Below, one piece after another: positions 35,424 to 45,014 of a DNA stretch of 64,000 bases. The notes below the pieces were generated by a model that was not told the origin of the DNA, searched no databases, and worked only from the letters and a program-made list of their open reading frames with translations. Source of the stretch: Sorghum bicolor (Eukaryota > Streptophyta > Magnoliopsida > Poales > Poaceae); contig NC_012876.2 of NCBI RefSeq assembly GCF_000003195.3, positions 46,743,276 through 46,807,275 of the forward strand, in the 5' to 3' direction. Made by a program: the position numbers and the translations under genes. Positions within the stretch are counted from its first letter, which is position 1, and each line of letters begins with the position of its first letter.

Positions 35424-36112
35424 TGTTGATGCGAAACTGATCTGCAAACACAAAGGGCTAATACCCGATTCGAACGTTAAGGCGTGCCAGCCGATTTAAC
35501 CTTGCTATCGGCAAAGGTGATAACTCGAATACTTTAGTCCTGACAACAGCGATGCGCCCGGATGTCACGGCTAAGAGGTACTCACGCGGAACTCGAGAAC
35601 ACGCCGAGCTTAAGTCGACGAATTCCTAAGAACTCGTAATAAAAGGAAAAAAGTATGACGAAGTCGTCGAAAAGTAAATGCTGGAATATGAGTAAAAACG
35701 TGTGTTTGATTGATTTCTTGATATATTGATTACAAGGTCCTAGGGTTTATATTTATACCCTGCTCAAAGAGCTACGACCAGACACGATTAGAATTCGAAT
35801 TCCAAATTACACGGAATCCGTATACAAAACGATGCAAACAACTAAGGAAATAATAAAACTATCCTTCGTGACAAACCGAAACTCCTCCAGATAACAACTG
35901 GCAGCTTCCAGACTCCTCCTTCGCGTCATCGGCAATCCCCTTGCCGTAGTCATCGGCAGACCTTTTCACCCAGCCATCGGCACCATATTACCGCCTGTGG
36001 ACGTAGTCACATTCAACCTTTCCCTCATCGGCAACCATCCTCATCAGCAACCCGCATTGTACTGCCACCCTATCCTGTCATCCTGGACACGTGCCCAAAA
36101 ACGGTGTCAACA
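35424..36112 (-). mobile_element. 3' LTR of P, with adjoining polypurine tract
   Basis: On the minus strand it runs from TGTTGACACC at 36112 to ...GCATCAACA at 35424. TATA box near 35746-35757 (TATAAATATAAA on the minus strand). The polypurine tract ACTGGGGGGCATG lies at 36113-36125, minus strand. Several TGCCGAT/ATCGGCA motifs are present. Confidence 0.94.
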
Positions 36113-36125
36113 CATGCCCCCCAGT

Positions 36126-36750
36126 TTCGGAGTATAAAACTATTAATGCTCCGAAATTCTCTGCAGTAATGATGCCTTCTCCGCAATTAATGCTCCTAAT
36201 CTGGTAACCGACAACCTCAATCTGGACAACCCTGATCCTAATCCTCCGCAGATTCCTCGAAATCCCCAACTTCCTAAACGGGCATCTCTCTTGGTCGTAC
36301 ATCGGCAACAATTCCGTTATAAAGATCTGCCGATGCTCTGACCAGGACATTCGCAAAAACGGTTACCCCCGTCTATCCGCCCATCGGCAAGATGACCGTT
36401 ATAGAGTATCGCCGATGGACCGACCAGGAGATCGCGCACAGTAAAATATCTTTAGATAATGACCGCTTCCTGTCAAATCACCTGCACAATCCCTGGATTA
36501 CCGTGCGAACAGTTACCATATCCACCTGAGTACCCTCGGGCTTCTCGGATGCGGCAAAGAGATAAGACGGATTTGCCCTTGCCCATCTTGTCCTATAAAT
36601 AGTTCCTTCTTGGGTACTCCTCCCCCATTACACCATTCTACTATCCAACTCTGCTTTTCCAGCGGCGGCGCCATCTACAACCCTCAAGACCTCCGACAAG
36701 CATTCTTCTTCATCAACTCCGGTGCCCTCCAACGTCTTCTTCACGACAAG
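36126..36750 (+). promoter_or_regulatory. Upstream region of the plant-mobile-domain gene, TATA box 36593-36602
   Basis: No reading frame is convincing. A TATA box (CTATAAATAG) lies about 150 bases before the ATG at 36751, the same spacing as in the T family. TGCCGAT/ATCGGCA motifs are frequent. A promoter separate from the LTR is inferred from box and spacing. Confidence 0.55.
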
Positions 36751-39700
36751 ATGGCCATTGGCTTCGTCGTCCCTGAGGTCAGACTTCCATCTCATCTGCT
36801 GTACCTTTTTCTCGCATTCCTGTTCATCTCCGATTCATCTTACCGAATATTTTCCTTTTCCTTTTTCTTTGTATTTTTATTCCCCAAAACACTAGGAGTT
36901 GTCCAACAAAATTGTCATCCCTACCGATCAACCACACCTTCAGTGCCTCGGCCCTGTAGGGGATCCAGATCCAACCGACCTTATCAATGCAGAAACCAAC
37001 AGGATTCCCTTTAGAGCTGAAAACTTTTCTTTAGATCTGTGGAAAGACACCTTTCGTTCTTGGCCCAGCCCTACTGTAGGGTGGAAAGATTGGTTCTTGA
37101 GGGTCAGCAATTCTTATGAAGTTCAATGGGGTGAGAGGAAGCTAGCTCAATGCATCAGGCTATCCATTGCCGATATGCACAGGAACGAGTCATTGCTGAT
37201 AGCTGCATCCTACTTTTGGTCAGACACTCTCAATGCCTTTGTTTTTGGCCACGGCCCTGCTTCTCCTACCCTTGCCGATGTAGCCATGCTTACTGGGCTA
37301 GATATATCTTCTGCCGATAGCACCCATTTTTTTGATACCGCCCCCAGTGCCAAAGTGGAGACTCGCGCTATCGGCGGTTGGTCAGGGTACATCCAGAAGT
37401 ACCGCGGGAGAGGGCCTGTCACCACAAAGGAGCAAACCACCTTTCTGAACATGTGGCTGGACAAGTTTGTATTCTGTGGTCGATCGGCAGGACCGACTTC
37501 TGTCTATCTATCGGCAGCAGAAAGACTGGCTAGCGGCGGCCAATTTCCTCTCGGCCGATATTTGCTCGGCGCTATTTACCACCTTCTTCATCAGGTAGCC
37601 CAGAAACTCCTGCTTGGCTAATCCATCGGCAACTTGGGAGGCCCCTGGTGGTTTATTAATATGTGGCTCAATCTGCACCTGCATAAGCGCCTTGATTTCA
37701 ACTTGTTCTCACAACACTTCCCAAGAGATATAGCCGAGAATCATGTGTTAGGTGAAGAGGAATCGGCAACGCGTGCCCCCTTGAACTTTGGTGAAGCCGT
37801 TATAGTCTTACCCGGTTCAGGGAACAATCCGGATCAGGTCGGCCGATTCTTCGAGACTCTGTATGAGGGTCTGGCCAGAGATGAACGACCATGGCTGGCT
37901 TATGACGACCCAGACAGCATGCTCCCTCTGACCTTCAATCCATTTGATGAAGCTCTCGACAGGGACAATGAGGTGATGATGGCAATCGTGACTCCCAGAG
38001 CCATACCAATGAATTTCTTCGGTAGCACGAAAACCTCTCCCCAAACCTATGAATTTTATAATCCATCGGCATTAGCTCGCCAGCTAGCTTTCGGCCAATT
38101 GCCGATTGCACTTCCTTATGCCGATGTAATAAAGCCCAGAGAACCCATCGCCAACCTCCTCGAGTGGACTCGAGTAGCCCAGCTACCACCAAATGCCGAT
38201 ACAGATGTAGATCTGTCAGAATGGGTTCCAGCTGCCTTTATTAATCAGGCGTACAAGCTATGGTGGGCAGAATGGAAAGAGAATCTATTCTGCAGATCGG
38301 CCCTCTCATACCGCGGCATGATCGACCCCGAATACGAAGTCCCTGATGACACTGTAAGTATTTTAAACCGATGTCTCATTTTCCAATACCATTCCCATCG
38401 GTAACTTACCCCTGTATTCCTTTTGCAGATTGACAACACCCCCCCATCGGTTAGCAGGAGTGGCAAGCCGATCGACTTATTCCCATCAGGCCCGATCTCC
38501 TCAATCGGCCATAAGGCTCCCACTCTGGCTTCCATCGTGCACCGGGGTGCGCGCCTCAAGAAAGTTACCACCAGGAAAACTCAGACATCACCACTCTGGC
38601 GCAAGCTTTCAAGGCAATCTGTTAAAACCTTTTTCATTTATGCTGACTATCTTTGTATCGGCTATCTGTGCTCATAAACTCCTTTTTGTTGTTGCAGCAA
38701 ATTGGTGCATCGGCAAAAGCCAAACGCCAAGGTGCCGATGCCCCCCAGTCTAGCCAGCCAAAGAGGAAAGGCATCCAAGGTGCTAAGGCTGGAACAAAGC
38801 GCCAGAAAGTGGCAACTCCTCCTCCTCCTCCGGTGTCCCCAATCCCGGTGGAATCTTCCCCTTCTCCTCCAGAAGTCCAGGCACAGCAAGCACCATCTCC
38901 TCAACCAATACAGGAAGCACCACAGATGGAAGAACCCCAGCAGGAAGAACCTCAAACAGAAGGTACATCAGCTGACGCAGGTGAACAAACAACTGGCCCG
39001 GCAGGTCCAGCTATATCATCGGCGGTTTCCCCGATTCAGGCGACTGTTGTTTCTCCTCCAGGTAACATATCTCAACAATACTTCCACCGATAAACTTATT
39101 CTCATTTAGTTTCATAATCCTTCCTGTCTTCTTTCAGGCGATATCATTCCATCGGCAACATTTGCCGATCAACCCGTAGCTCCATCGGCATCTTTGAGTC
39201 AAAGGCAAGAAATCGCCTTGAAGCAAGTAAGTCATCCAATTTTCCACCAGTATCGCCTGCCGAAGTTTTGACCATAAAACTGACTTATTTCATCTTCATT
39301 TTCAGGAACAAGATTCTCCCAACAGCTTATTCTCCTTCGCCATTGATATCTTCGAAGAAGAAGGCGAGGAAGCAAGCTCCTCTCGGGCAGTTGGAACTGT
39401 ATCGGCAGAAACCAGAGCTAAGCTGGAAGAGCTATCGGCCATACTTCATCAAGACACAACTCAACTGGTCAATGATTCTGACCCAGCCAAAGCCCTGTTC
39501 AAGGCCCTTAGAGGCCAAATTCCTGCTGATGCTGAGGAAACACTCTTCCACGCTGCACACCTAGAAAGCCGCCAGCTACAGTACCAGAGAGCTACTCGAC
39601 GCCTTGCCGATAGAGCTGCTCAAATCCAGCTTTCTGAGGAGATGATGAAAGAAAAACTCTTAGCCGATGAGAAACATAAGAACATCGGCACCTTAAAGTC

Positions 39701-39959
39701 CTCAAGTGATGCACTGAAGCAGAAAGTGTCTGATCTATCGGCAAAAAGAGAAGCTCTACTGGCTGAACTCAAGCAAGTAGAGGACGCTCTGTCCCAAGCC
39801 CAGCAAGAACGAAACGTCCATGGTCGCAAAGCGCTGCAACTGAAGAGGAAGCTGAAGCCGATCGAAGGTTCTGCCGATGATGATATCAAAGAGATAGAGA
39901 CAGCCAACCAGATTCGGCTGCGCGCCATATCAGCAATCCAAGCGCTGCTGAACATCTGA
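36751..39959 (+). CDS. Antisense plant mobile domain (PMD) protein with coiled-coil C-terminus
   Basis: Six exons by GT-AG borders and phase: 36751-36777, 36896-38353, 38429-38620, 38698-39061, 39138-39226 and 39306-39959, about 927 codons. Exon 2 encodes a plant mobile domain (the 'aminotransferase-like' family): WGERKLAQCIRLSIADMHR, ASYFWSDTLNAFVFGHGP, the family hallmark PTLADVAMLTGL, and GGPWWFINMW. Exons 3-5 give a Pro/Gln/Ser-rich linker, and exon 6 a Lys/Glu/Leu/Ala coiled coil ending LLNI. One TAA at 37619-37621 lies in frame inside the domain, between KLLLG and SIGNLGGPWW, so it may be non-functional or need readthrough. PMD proteins include host silencing factors such as MAIN/MAIL1; a role here is not known. 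It converges on pol. Confidence 0.8.
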
Positions 39960-40104
39960 AGCTTTCATCGGCGACACACCTTTGTTTTTCCGCTTTTAGC
40001 TTTTAGTCTAGCCGATAAGACTGTTATCGGCATCTTTTGAAACATTAAGTCTGCCCTCGAACATTTAAATCCAGCCGATAGGAGTGTTATCGGCACTTAA
40101 ACTT
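39960..40104. terminator. Convergent spacer of P with two GCCGATA hairpins
   Basis: Between the PMD gene stop (39957-39959) and the pol stop (40105-40107) lie two perfect 7-base inverted repeats, GCCGATA/TATCGGC: 40011-40017 with 40025-40031, and 40074-40080 with 40088-40094. Each has a 7-base loop, and they are spaced 63 bases apart. They are built from the same motif that is scattered over the element. Termination or 3' end formation for both strands is an inference. Confidence 0.4.
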
Positions 40105-43100
40105 TTATGCGTCGACCCATATGCTGGGGTAGTACCTCTTCAAATATTTGCCATTTAATGCTCTGGGAAATTCAACTCCTTCGAGAGTTTCTAGAATATA
40201 GGCATTACCAGGAGCTGAGTGTCTTATCCGATAAGGACCTTCCCAATTAGGAGACCACTTCCCAAACTTCGAACTTTTAGTCCCGACTGGCAAAATCAAC
40301 TTCCATACCAAATCCCCATCGGCAAACTCCTTAGCCTTTACTTTTTTATCATACCATCTGGCAACTCTCTTCTTATTTTCTTCTATACTCATTAAAGCCT
40401 TTAACCGATGCCCTGCTAAATCATCTAACTCATCGGTCATCAAAGTGGCATAATCATCGGTAGCCAATTGATCTTGAAAAGATAATCGCCTAGATCCAGC
40501 CTTAATCTCCCAAGGCAACACTGCATCATGTCCATACACCAATTGATAGGGTGACACCTTGGTTGATCCATGACAAGCCATCCGATAAGACCACAGTGCC
40601 TCATTTAACAATGTATGCCACCGCCTAGGATTTTCTTCAATCTTTCGTTTAATAAGCTTGATAATTCCTTTGTTAGACGCTTCGGCCTGCCCGTTGGCTT
40701 GAGCATAGTAAGGAGAAGAATTCAACACTTTAATTCCCATACCGATTGCGAATTCATCGAACTCCCCCGACGTGAACATGGTGCCCTGATCGGTAGTAAT
40801 CGTTTGGGGAATCCCAAATCGGTAAATAATATGCTCCTTCACAAAATCAATCATATTGGCCGATGTGACTTTCTTCAAAGGAATAGCTTCAACCCACTTA
40901 GTGAAATAGTCAGTGGCAACTAGAATGAACTTATGCCCTTTGCTAGATGGTGGATAAATCTGGCCGATCAGATCGATGGCCCACCCCCGGAACGGCCAAG
41001 GTTTTATTATAGGATTCATAGCCGATGCGGGTGCTCTCTGGATATTACCGTACTTTTGACAACCTTGACATCCCTTGAAATATTTAAAACAATCTTCAAG
41101 TATGGTTGGCCAAAAATATCCATTCCTTCGAATCATCCACTTCATCTTAAAAGCTGACTGATGCGCTCCACATACTCCTTCATGGATTTCCCCCATCAAA
41201 CTTCTGGCTTCATCATCACCCAAGCATCGGAGAAGAATTCCGTCGATAGTTCGATAATACAATTCATTTTCAAGGAGCACATACTTGGTTGCTTGAAATC
41301 GAACCCGTCTTTCAACCTTTTTGGATGGATCTTCTAGATAGTCGATAATTTCTTTCCTCCAATCACCGGCACTGACTGCCGATGTCGCATTAATCATTGG
41401 CTGATATCCTGAGGCATGCTGGGCTAACCGATTAGCGTCTTCATTATGCAATCGGGGAACATGCTCCAATCGGAAGTTCTTGAATCCCTTTAACAGTTGC
41501 ATACTTCTCTCGAAATAGGTTATGAGAACTTCACTTCGGCATTCGTAGCTTCCGACCAATTGATTTATAACCAACATAGAATCCCCGAATATTTCAACAG
41601 CATCAGCACGAACCTCTCTTAACAACTCCAATCCCTTGATCAGAGCTTGATACTCAGCCTGATTATTTGTTGATGTAGCAACAATCGGCAAGGAAAATTC
41701 ATACTTCCTCCCCTTAGGAGAAACCAATACAATGCCGATTCCTGCCCCCCGGTCACAGGTAGATCCATCAAAGAAGAGCGTCCAGGGTGCAATTTCCAAG
41801 GTTTCCACTAGACCGCAATGCTGAGTCACAAAATCGGCCATGATCTGCCCTTTGACTGCCTTAGTCGATTCGTAACGCAAATCGAACTCCGACAGCGCTA
41901 AAATCCATTTACCGATCCTACCACTCATAATCGGCATAGATAGCATGTATCGGACCACATCATCTTTGCAAACAACAGCACATTCAGCCGACAACAGGTA
42001 ATGTCTCAGCTTGACACATGAAAAATATAAGCATAAGCACAGTTTCTCAATGGCCGAATACCTGGTTTCAGCATCAATCAACCTCCTACTCAGATAATAA
42101 ATTACTCTCTCTTTCCCTTCAAATTCTTGAACTAAAGCTGAACCGATAACCGATCCATCGGTAGATAAATATAATTTGAAGGGTTTCCCTTGTTGAGGTG
42201 GAACTAAAACTGGAGGATTTACTAGATACTTTTTGATTTCATCCAGAGCCAACTGCTGTTCTTCTCTCCAAACAAACTCCTGATCGGCTTTCAATTTAAG
42301 AAGAAGACTGAAAGCACGAATTCTCCCAGATAAATTCGATATAAATCTTCTGATAAAATTCACCTTGCCGATCAAAGATTGGAGCTCGGTTTTATTGGTA
42401 GGGGCCACTATTTTATTGATGGCATCAATAGATCTTCGACTAATTTCAATACCCCTCTGATGTACCATGAAACCAAGAAACTGCCCTGCCGATACGCCAA
42501 ATGCACACTTGTTGGGATTCATCTTCAATCCATGCTTCCTTGTGCACTCCAACACTTTTCGTAAATCGGCAAGATGCTTTGAGAAATCTCCAGACTTGAC
42601 CACCACATCATCAATATAAATTTCTACGATTTTGCCGATGAACTCATGAAATATAAAATTCATAGCCCTTTGATAAGTAGCACCAGCATTCTTTAACCCA
42701 AAAGTCATGACTATCCATTCAAATAGTCCAACATGACCAGGACACCTGAATGCGGTTTTTGGAATATCCTCCTCTGCCATGAATATTTGATTGTAACCCG
42801 CATTACCATCCATGAAGCTGATGACCCGAAGGCCAGCCGCAGCATCAACGAGTAGATCGGCGACAGGCATTGGGTATCCATCCATCGGCGTAGCTTTATT
42901 GAGATTCCTGAAATCAATGCACACCCGAAGCTTCCCGTTCTTCTTGTAAACCGGAACAACATTGGAAATCCATTCGGCATACCGACACTGCCGAATAAAC
43001 TTAGCTTCAATAAGTTTAGTGATTTCGGCCTTAATATCAGGTAGAATGTTAGGATTACATCGGCGGGCTGGTTGCTGATGTGGCCGAAATCCAGACTTGA

Positions 43101-43338
43101 TGGGTAACCGATGTTCAACAATCGATCGGTCTAAACCAGGCATCTCTGTATAATCCCAAGCAAAGCAATCTTTATATTCCTTTAACAAACTAGTTAACTG
43201 CCGTTTACACTCAGGATCTAATTTAGCACTAATAAAAGTAGGCCTAGGCTTATCACCACTACCTATATCTACTTCTACCAAATCATCGGCCGATGTGAAT
43301 CCCTGGCCTAATTTTCCATCATCGGCGAATCTATCCAT
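40105..43338 (-). CDS. pol: Pol (RT, RNase H, second RNase H, integrase) of P, intact
   Basis: 1077 codons without a stop. Residues: RT Asp177 (ISFMDGNAGYNQ) and YIDD at 241-244; a gypsy RNase H whose DAS motif is replaced (YLSTDGS near 390), probably inactive; the second RNase H with Asp524, Glu562, Asp586 and Asp634; integrase zinc finger His719, His726, Cys757, Cys760; catalytic Asp789, Asp850, Glu886. The C-terminal tail has WEGPYRI. It would copy the element RNA into DNA and insert it. The ATG at 43338 overlaps the upstream TAA (TAATG); in the -1 frame the sequence reads through from the protease frame, so a frameshift or a lost T is likelier than a true start. Confidence 0.95.
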   Translation of the reverse strand: MDRFADDGKLGQGFTSADDLVEVDIGSGDKPRPTFISAKLDPECKRQLTSLLKEYKDCFAWDYTEMPGLDRSIVEHRLPIKSGFRPHQQPARRCNPNILPDIKAEITKLIEAKFIRQCRYAEWISNVVPVYKKNGKLRVCIDFRNLNKATPMDGYPMPVADLLVDAAAGLRVISFMDGNAGYNQIFMAEEDIPKTAFRCPGHVGLFEWIVMTFGLKNAGATYQRAMNFIFHEFIGKIVEIYIDDVVVKSGDFSKHLADLRKVLECTRKHGLKMNPNKCAFGVSAGQFLGFMVHQRGIEISRRSIDAINKIVAPTNKTELQSLIGKVNFIRRFISNLSGRIRAFSLLLKLKADQEFVWREEQQLALDEIKKYLVNPPVLVPPQQGKPFKLYLSTDGSVIGSALVQEFEGKERVIYYLSRRLIDAETRYSAIEKLCLCLYFSCVKLRHYLLSAECAVVCKDDVVRYMLSMPIMSGRIGKWILALSEFDLRYESTKAVKGQIMADFVTQHCGLVETLEIAPWTLFFDGSTCDRGAGIGIVLVSPKGRKYEFSLPIVATSTNNQAEYQALIKGLELLREVRADAVEIFGDSMLVINQLVGSYECRSEVLITYFERSMQLLKGFKNFRLEHVPRLHNEDANRLAQHASGYQPMINATSAVSAGDWRKEIIDYLEDPSKKVERRVRFQATKYVLLENELYYRTIDGILLRCLGDDEARSLMGEIHEGVCGAHQSAFKMKWMIRRNGYFWPTILEDCFKYFKGCQGCQKYGNIQRAPASAMNPIIKPWPFRGWAIDLIGQIYPPSSKGHKFILVATDYFTKWVEAIPLKKVTSANMIDFVKEHIIYRFGIPQTITTDQGTMFTSGEFDEFAIGMGIKVLNSSPYYAQANGQAEASNKGIIKLIKRKIEENPRRWHTLLNEALWSYRMACHGSTKVSPYQLVYGHDAVLPWEIKAGSRRLSFQDQLATDDYATLMTDELDDLAGHRLKALMSIEENKKRVARWYDKKVKAKEFADGDLVWKLILPVGTKSSKFGKWSPNWEGPYRIRHSAPGNAYILETLEGVEFPRALNGKYLKRYYPSIWVDA

Positions 43339-45014
43339 TAAAAACCGTCGTCAGAACCGACTGCTTGGATCGGTGGAACCTCATAATCGGCAACTTTGAG
43401 AAAATCTTTCTCCCAAACTTCTCCTGAAATGCACCTAGTCTTTTCATAAGTATCCGCTTCTGCCGATGCGATAACATAAGAAGAATCCCCTGGGACGATC
43501 TCAATCTTATCACCTACCCACTGAACCAAGCACTGGTGCATTGTAGATGGGACACAACAATTGGCATGAATCCAATCTCTCCCCAATAATAAATTGTAAG
43601 CACCTTTTCCGCTGATCACGAAAAAAGTTGTCGGCAAGGTTTTGCTGCCGATGGTCAACTCTACGCATATCGCCCCCTTGACTGGAGACACGTTTCCTTC
43701 AAAGTCTTTGAGCATCATATCGGTCTTGGTCAAATCTTGATCCCCTTTCCCAAGCTTCCGATATATTGCATATGGCATAATGTTAATAGCAGCTCCACCA
43801 TCAACTAGGATCTTAGTCATTGGCTGCCCATCAACCCTTCCTTTGAGGAACAAAGCTTTAAGATGCTGCCTCTCGTCATCGGCAGGTTTCTCAAAGATAG
43901 CCGTCATCGGATCCAGAGCCAACTGAGCTATCTGCTCAGAAAATTCCAGGTCATCGTCACTGGCTGGTGCAAGAAACTCCATCGGCAACATGAAGACCAT
44001 GTTGACGCCTGCCGATAGACCTTCCCTCTTAGTGCCTGACGACTGCCGACTTCCAGAGTTCTCTCCCTTGTTTAGCTCCTCTTGCCTTTCTCGTTGCAAT
44101 CTCCTTTTTTGTGTCTTGGTTAATCCCTGAGGGCACCATGGAGGAAGTGGCCTTTGTCTTGCCATCGGGCGTCGGTTCTCCCTTGACTCCATACGATGTG
44201 TGTTAGCATCTCTGCAAAATATGAACTCATCGGGAACCCGCGCATTAGCCATCTCCTCGAGCTCTTCCTGGTTCCTGGGAAAATACTGGACACGGTCACC
44301 GAGCCGATCGCGAACGCTAAGCCTGCCCCCCATCCGATCATGAACTGACGCCCTTCCTCTGATTGGCCCATTAAATCGCCGTTCATCATCATGATAACGC
44401 CGATCGTTCCTATCGTACCGATCATAACCGTTGCATTCAGGGCAGTCTCTGACAGTAGGGAGCTTGATATTTTCCTCCCAACAATGGATGAAGAATGGGC
44501 AATTCCAATGATCCCTGTGCCGATTCCACTCCTGTCGGCGTCTTTCTTCTTCCCGTTGATAATCTTCCTGCTGGCGCCGATACCGATCTTCCCGTTGTTG
44601 CCATCTCTCTCGAGGCCTTCTATGAGTTATGACGATGCCAGATCGAGGAAGCCTTCCTGAGCTAGTTCCTTCCTGGACCAAGCCCTTACTTCTTGCATCG
44701 GCAGTAGTAACTTGATGCTGAGGATCTACCGATGCACTCTTCTCAGCTGTTTCCGACGTTAAGACCTTAGCCTTCCCCTTAGCATCCAACATGTTTGTCG
44801 GGAAAGGATGTTGGTCTATCTTCATCGGCTTCTGGGCTTTAGAACTGTCAAACTTGATTCTCCCTGACTCTATAGCCGATTGCAGCTGCTGTCTGAATAC
44901 TTTGCACTCGTTGGTGTCATGTGAAGTTGCATTATGCCACTTGCAATATCTCATCCTCTTCAACTCTTCTGCCGACGGGATCACGTGGTTAGGTGACAGT
45001 TTGATTTGACCTTC
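43338..45014 (-). CDS. pro: Zinc knuckle and aspartic protease of P
   Basis: It continues in frame from gag after the TAG 45015-45017. The start shown in open frame is near 44984. The zinc knuckle CKWHNATSHDTNEC (C-x2-H-x4-H-x4-C) is at about residues 14-27, counted from 44984. A second Cys-rich patch (CPFFIHC...CPEC) lies near 162-184, with an Arg/Asp/Tyr-rich linker around it. The protease has DGG at about 395 (ILVDGGAAINIMPY) and ends with LLLGRDWIHA. It would cut the Gag-Pol polyprotein. It ends at TAA 43338-43340, one base out of phase with pol. Confidence 0.88.
   Translation of the reverse strand, partial: EGQIKLSPNHVIPSAEELKRMRYCKWHNATSHDTNECKVFRQQLQSAIESGRIKFDSSKAQKPMKIDQHPFPTNMLDAKGKAKVLTSETAEKSASVDPQHQVTTADARSKGLVQEGTSSGRLPRSGIVITHRRPRERWQQREDRYRRQQEDYQREEERRRQEWNRHRDHWNCPFFIHCWEENIKLPTVRDCPECNGYDRYDRNDRRYHDDERRFNGPIRGRASVHDRMGGRLSVRDRLGDRVQYFPRNQEELEEMANARVPDEFIFCRDANTHRMESRENRRPMARQRPLPPWCPQGLTKTQKRRLQRERQEELNKGENSGSRQSSGTKREGLSAGVNMVFMLPMEFLAPASDDDLEFSEQIAQLALDPMTAIFEKPADDERQHLKALFLKGRVDGQPMTKILVDGGAAINIMPYAIYRKLGKGDQDLTKTDMMLKDFEGNVSPVKGAICVELTIGSKTLPTTFFVISGKGAYNLLLGRDWIHANCCVPSTMHQCLVQWVGDKIEIVPGDSSYVIASAEADTYEKTRCISGEVWEKDFLKVADYEVPPIQAVGSDDGF

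Noticed and set aside
36078..36356. Minus-strand frame across the P 3' LTR border
   Set aside because: It crosses the polypurine tract and LTR end and has no recognisable domain.
37588..37635. A tiny intron removing the TAA at 37619 in the PMD gene
   Set aside because: A GT donor-like CAG-GTAGCC precedes it, but any acceptor nearby would give an intron far below the usual plant minimum, and the flanking protein sequence reads well without a gap.
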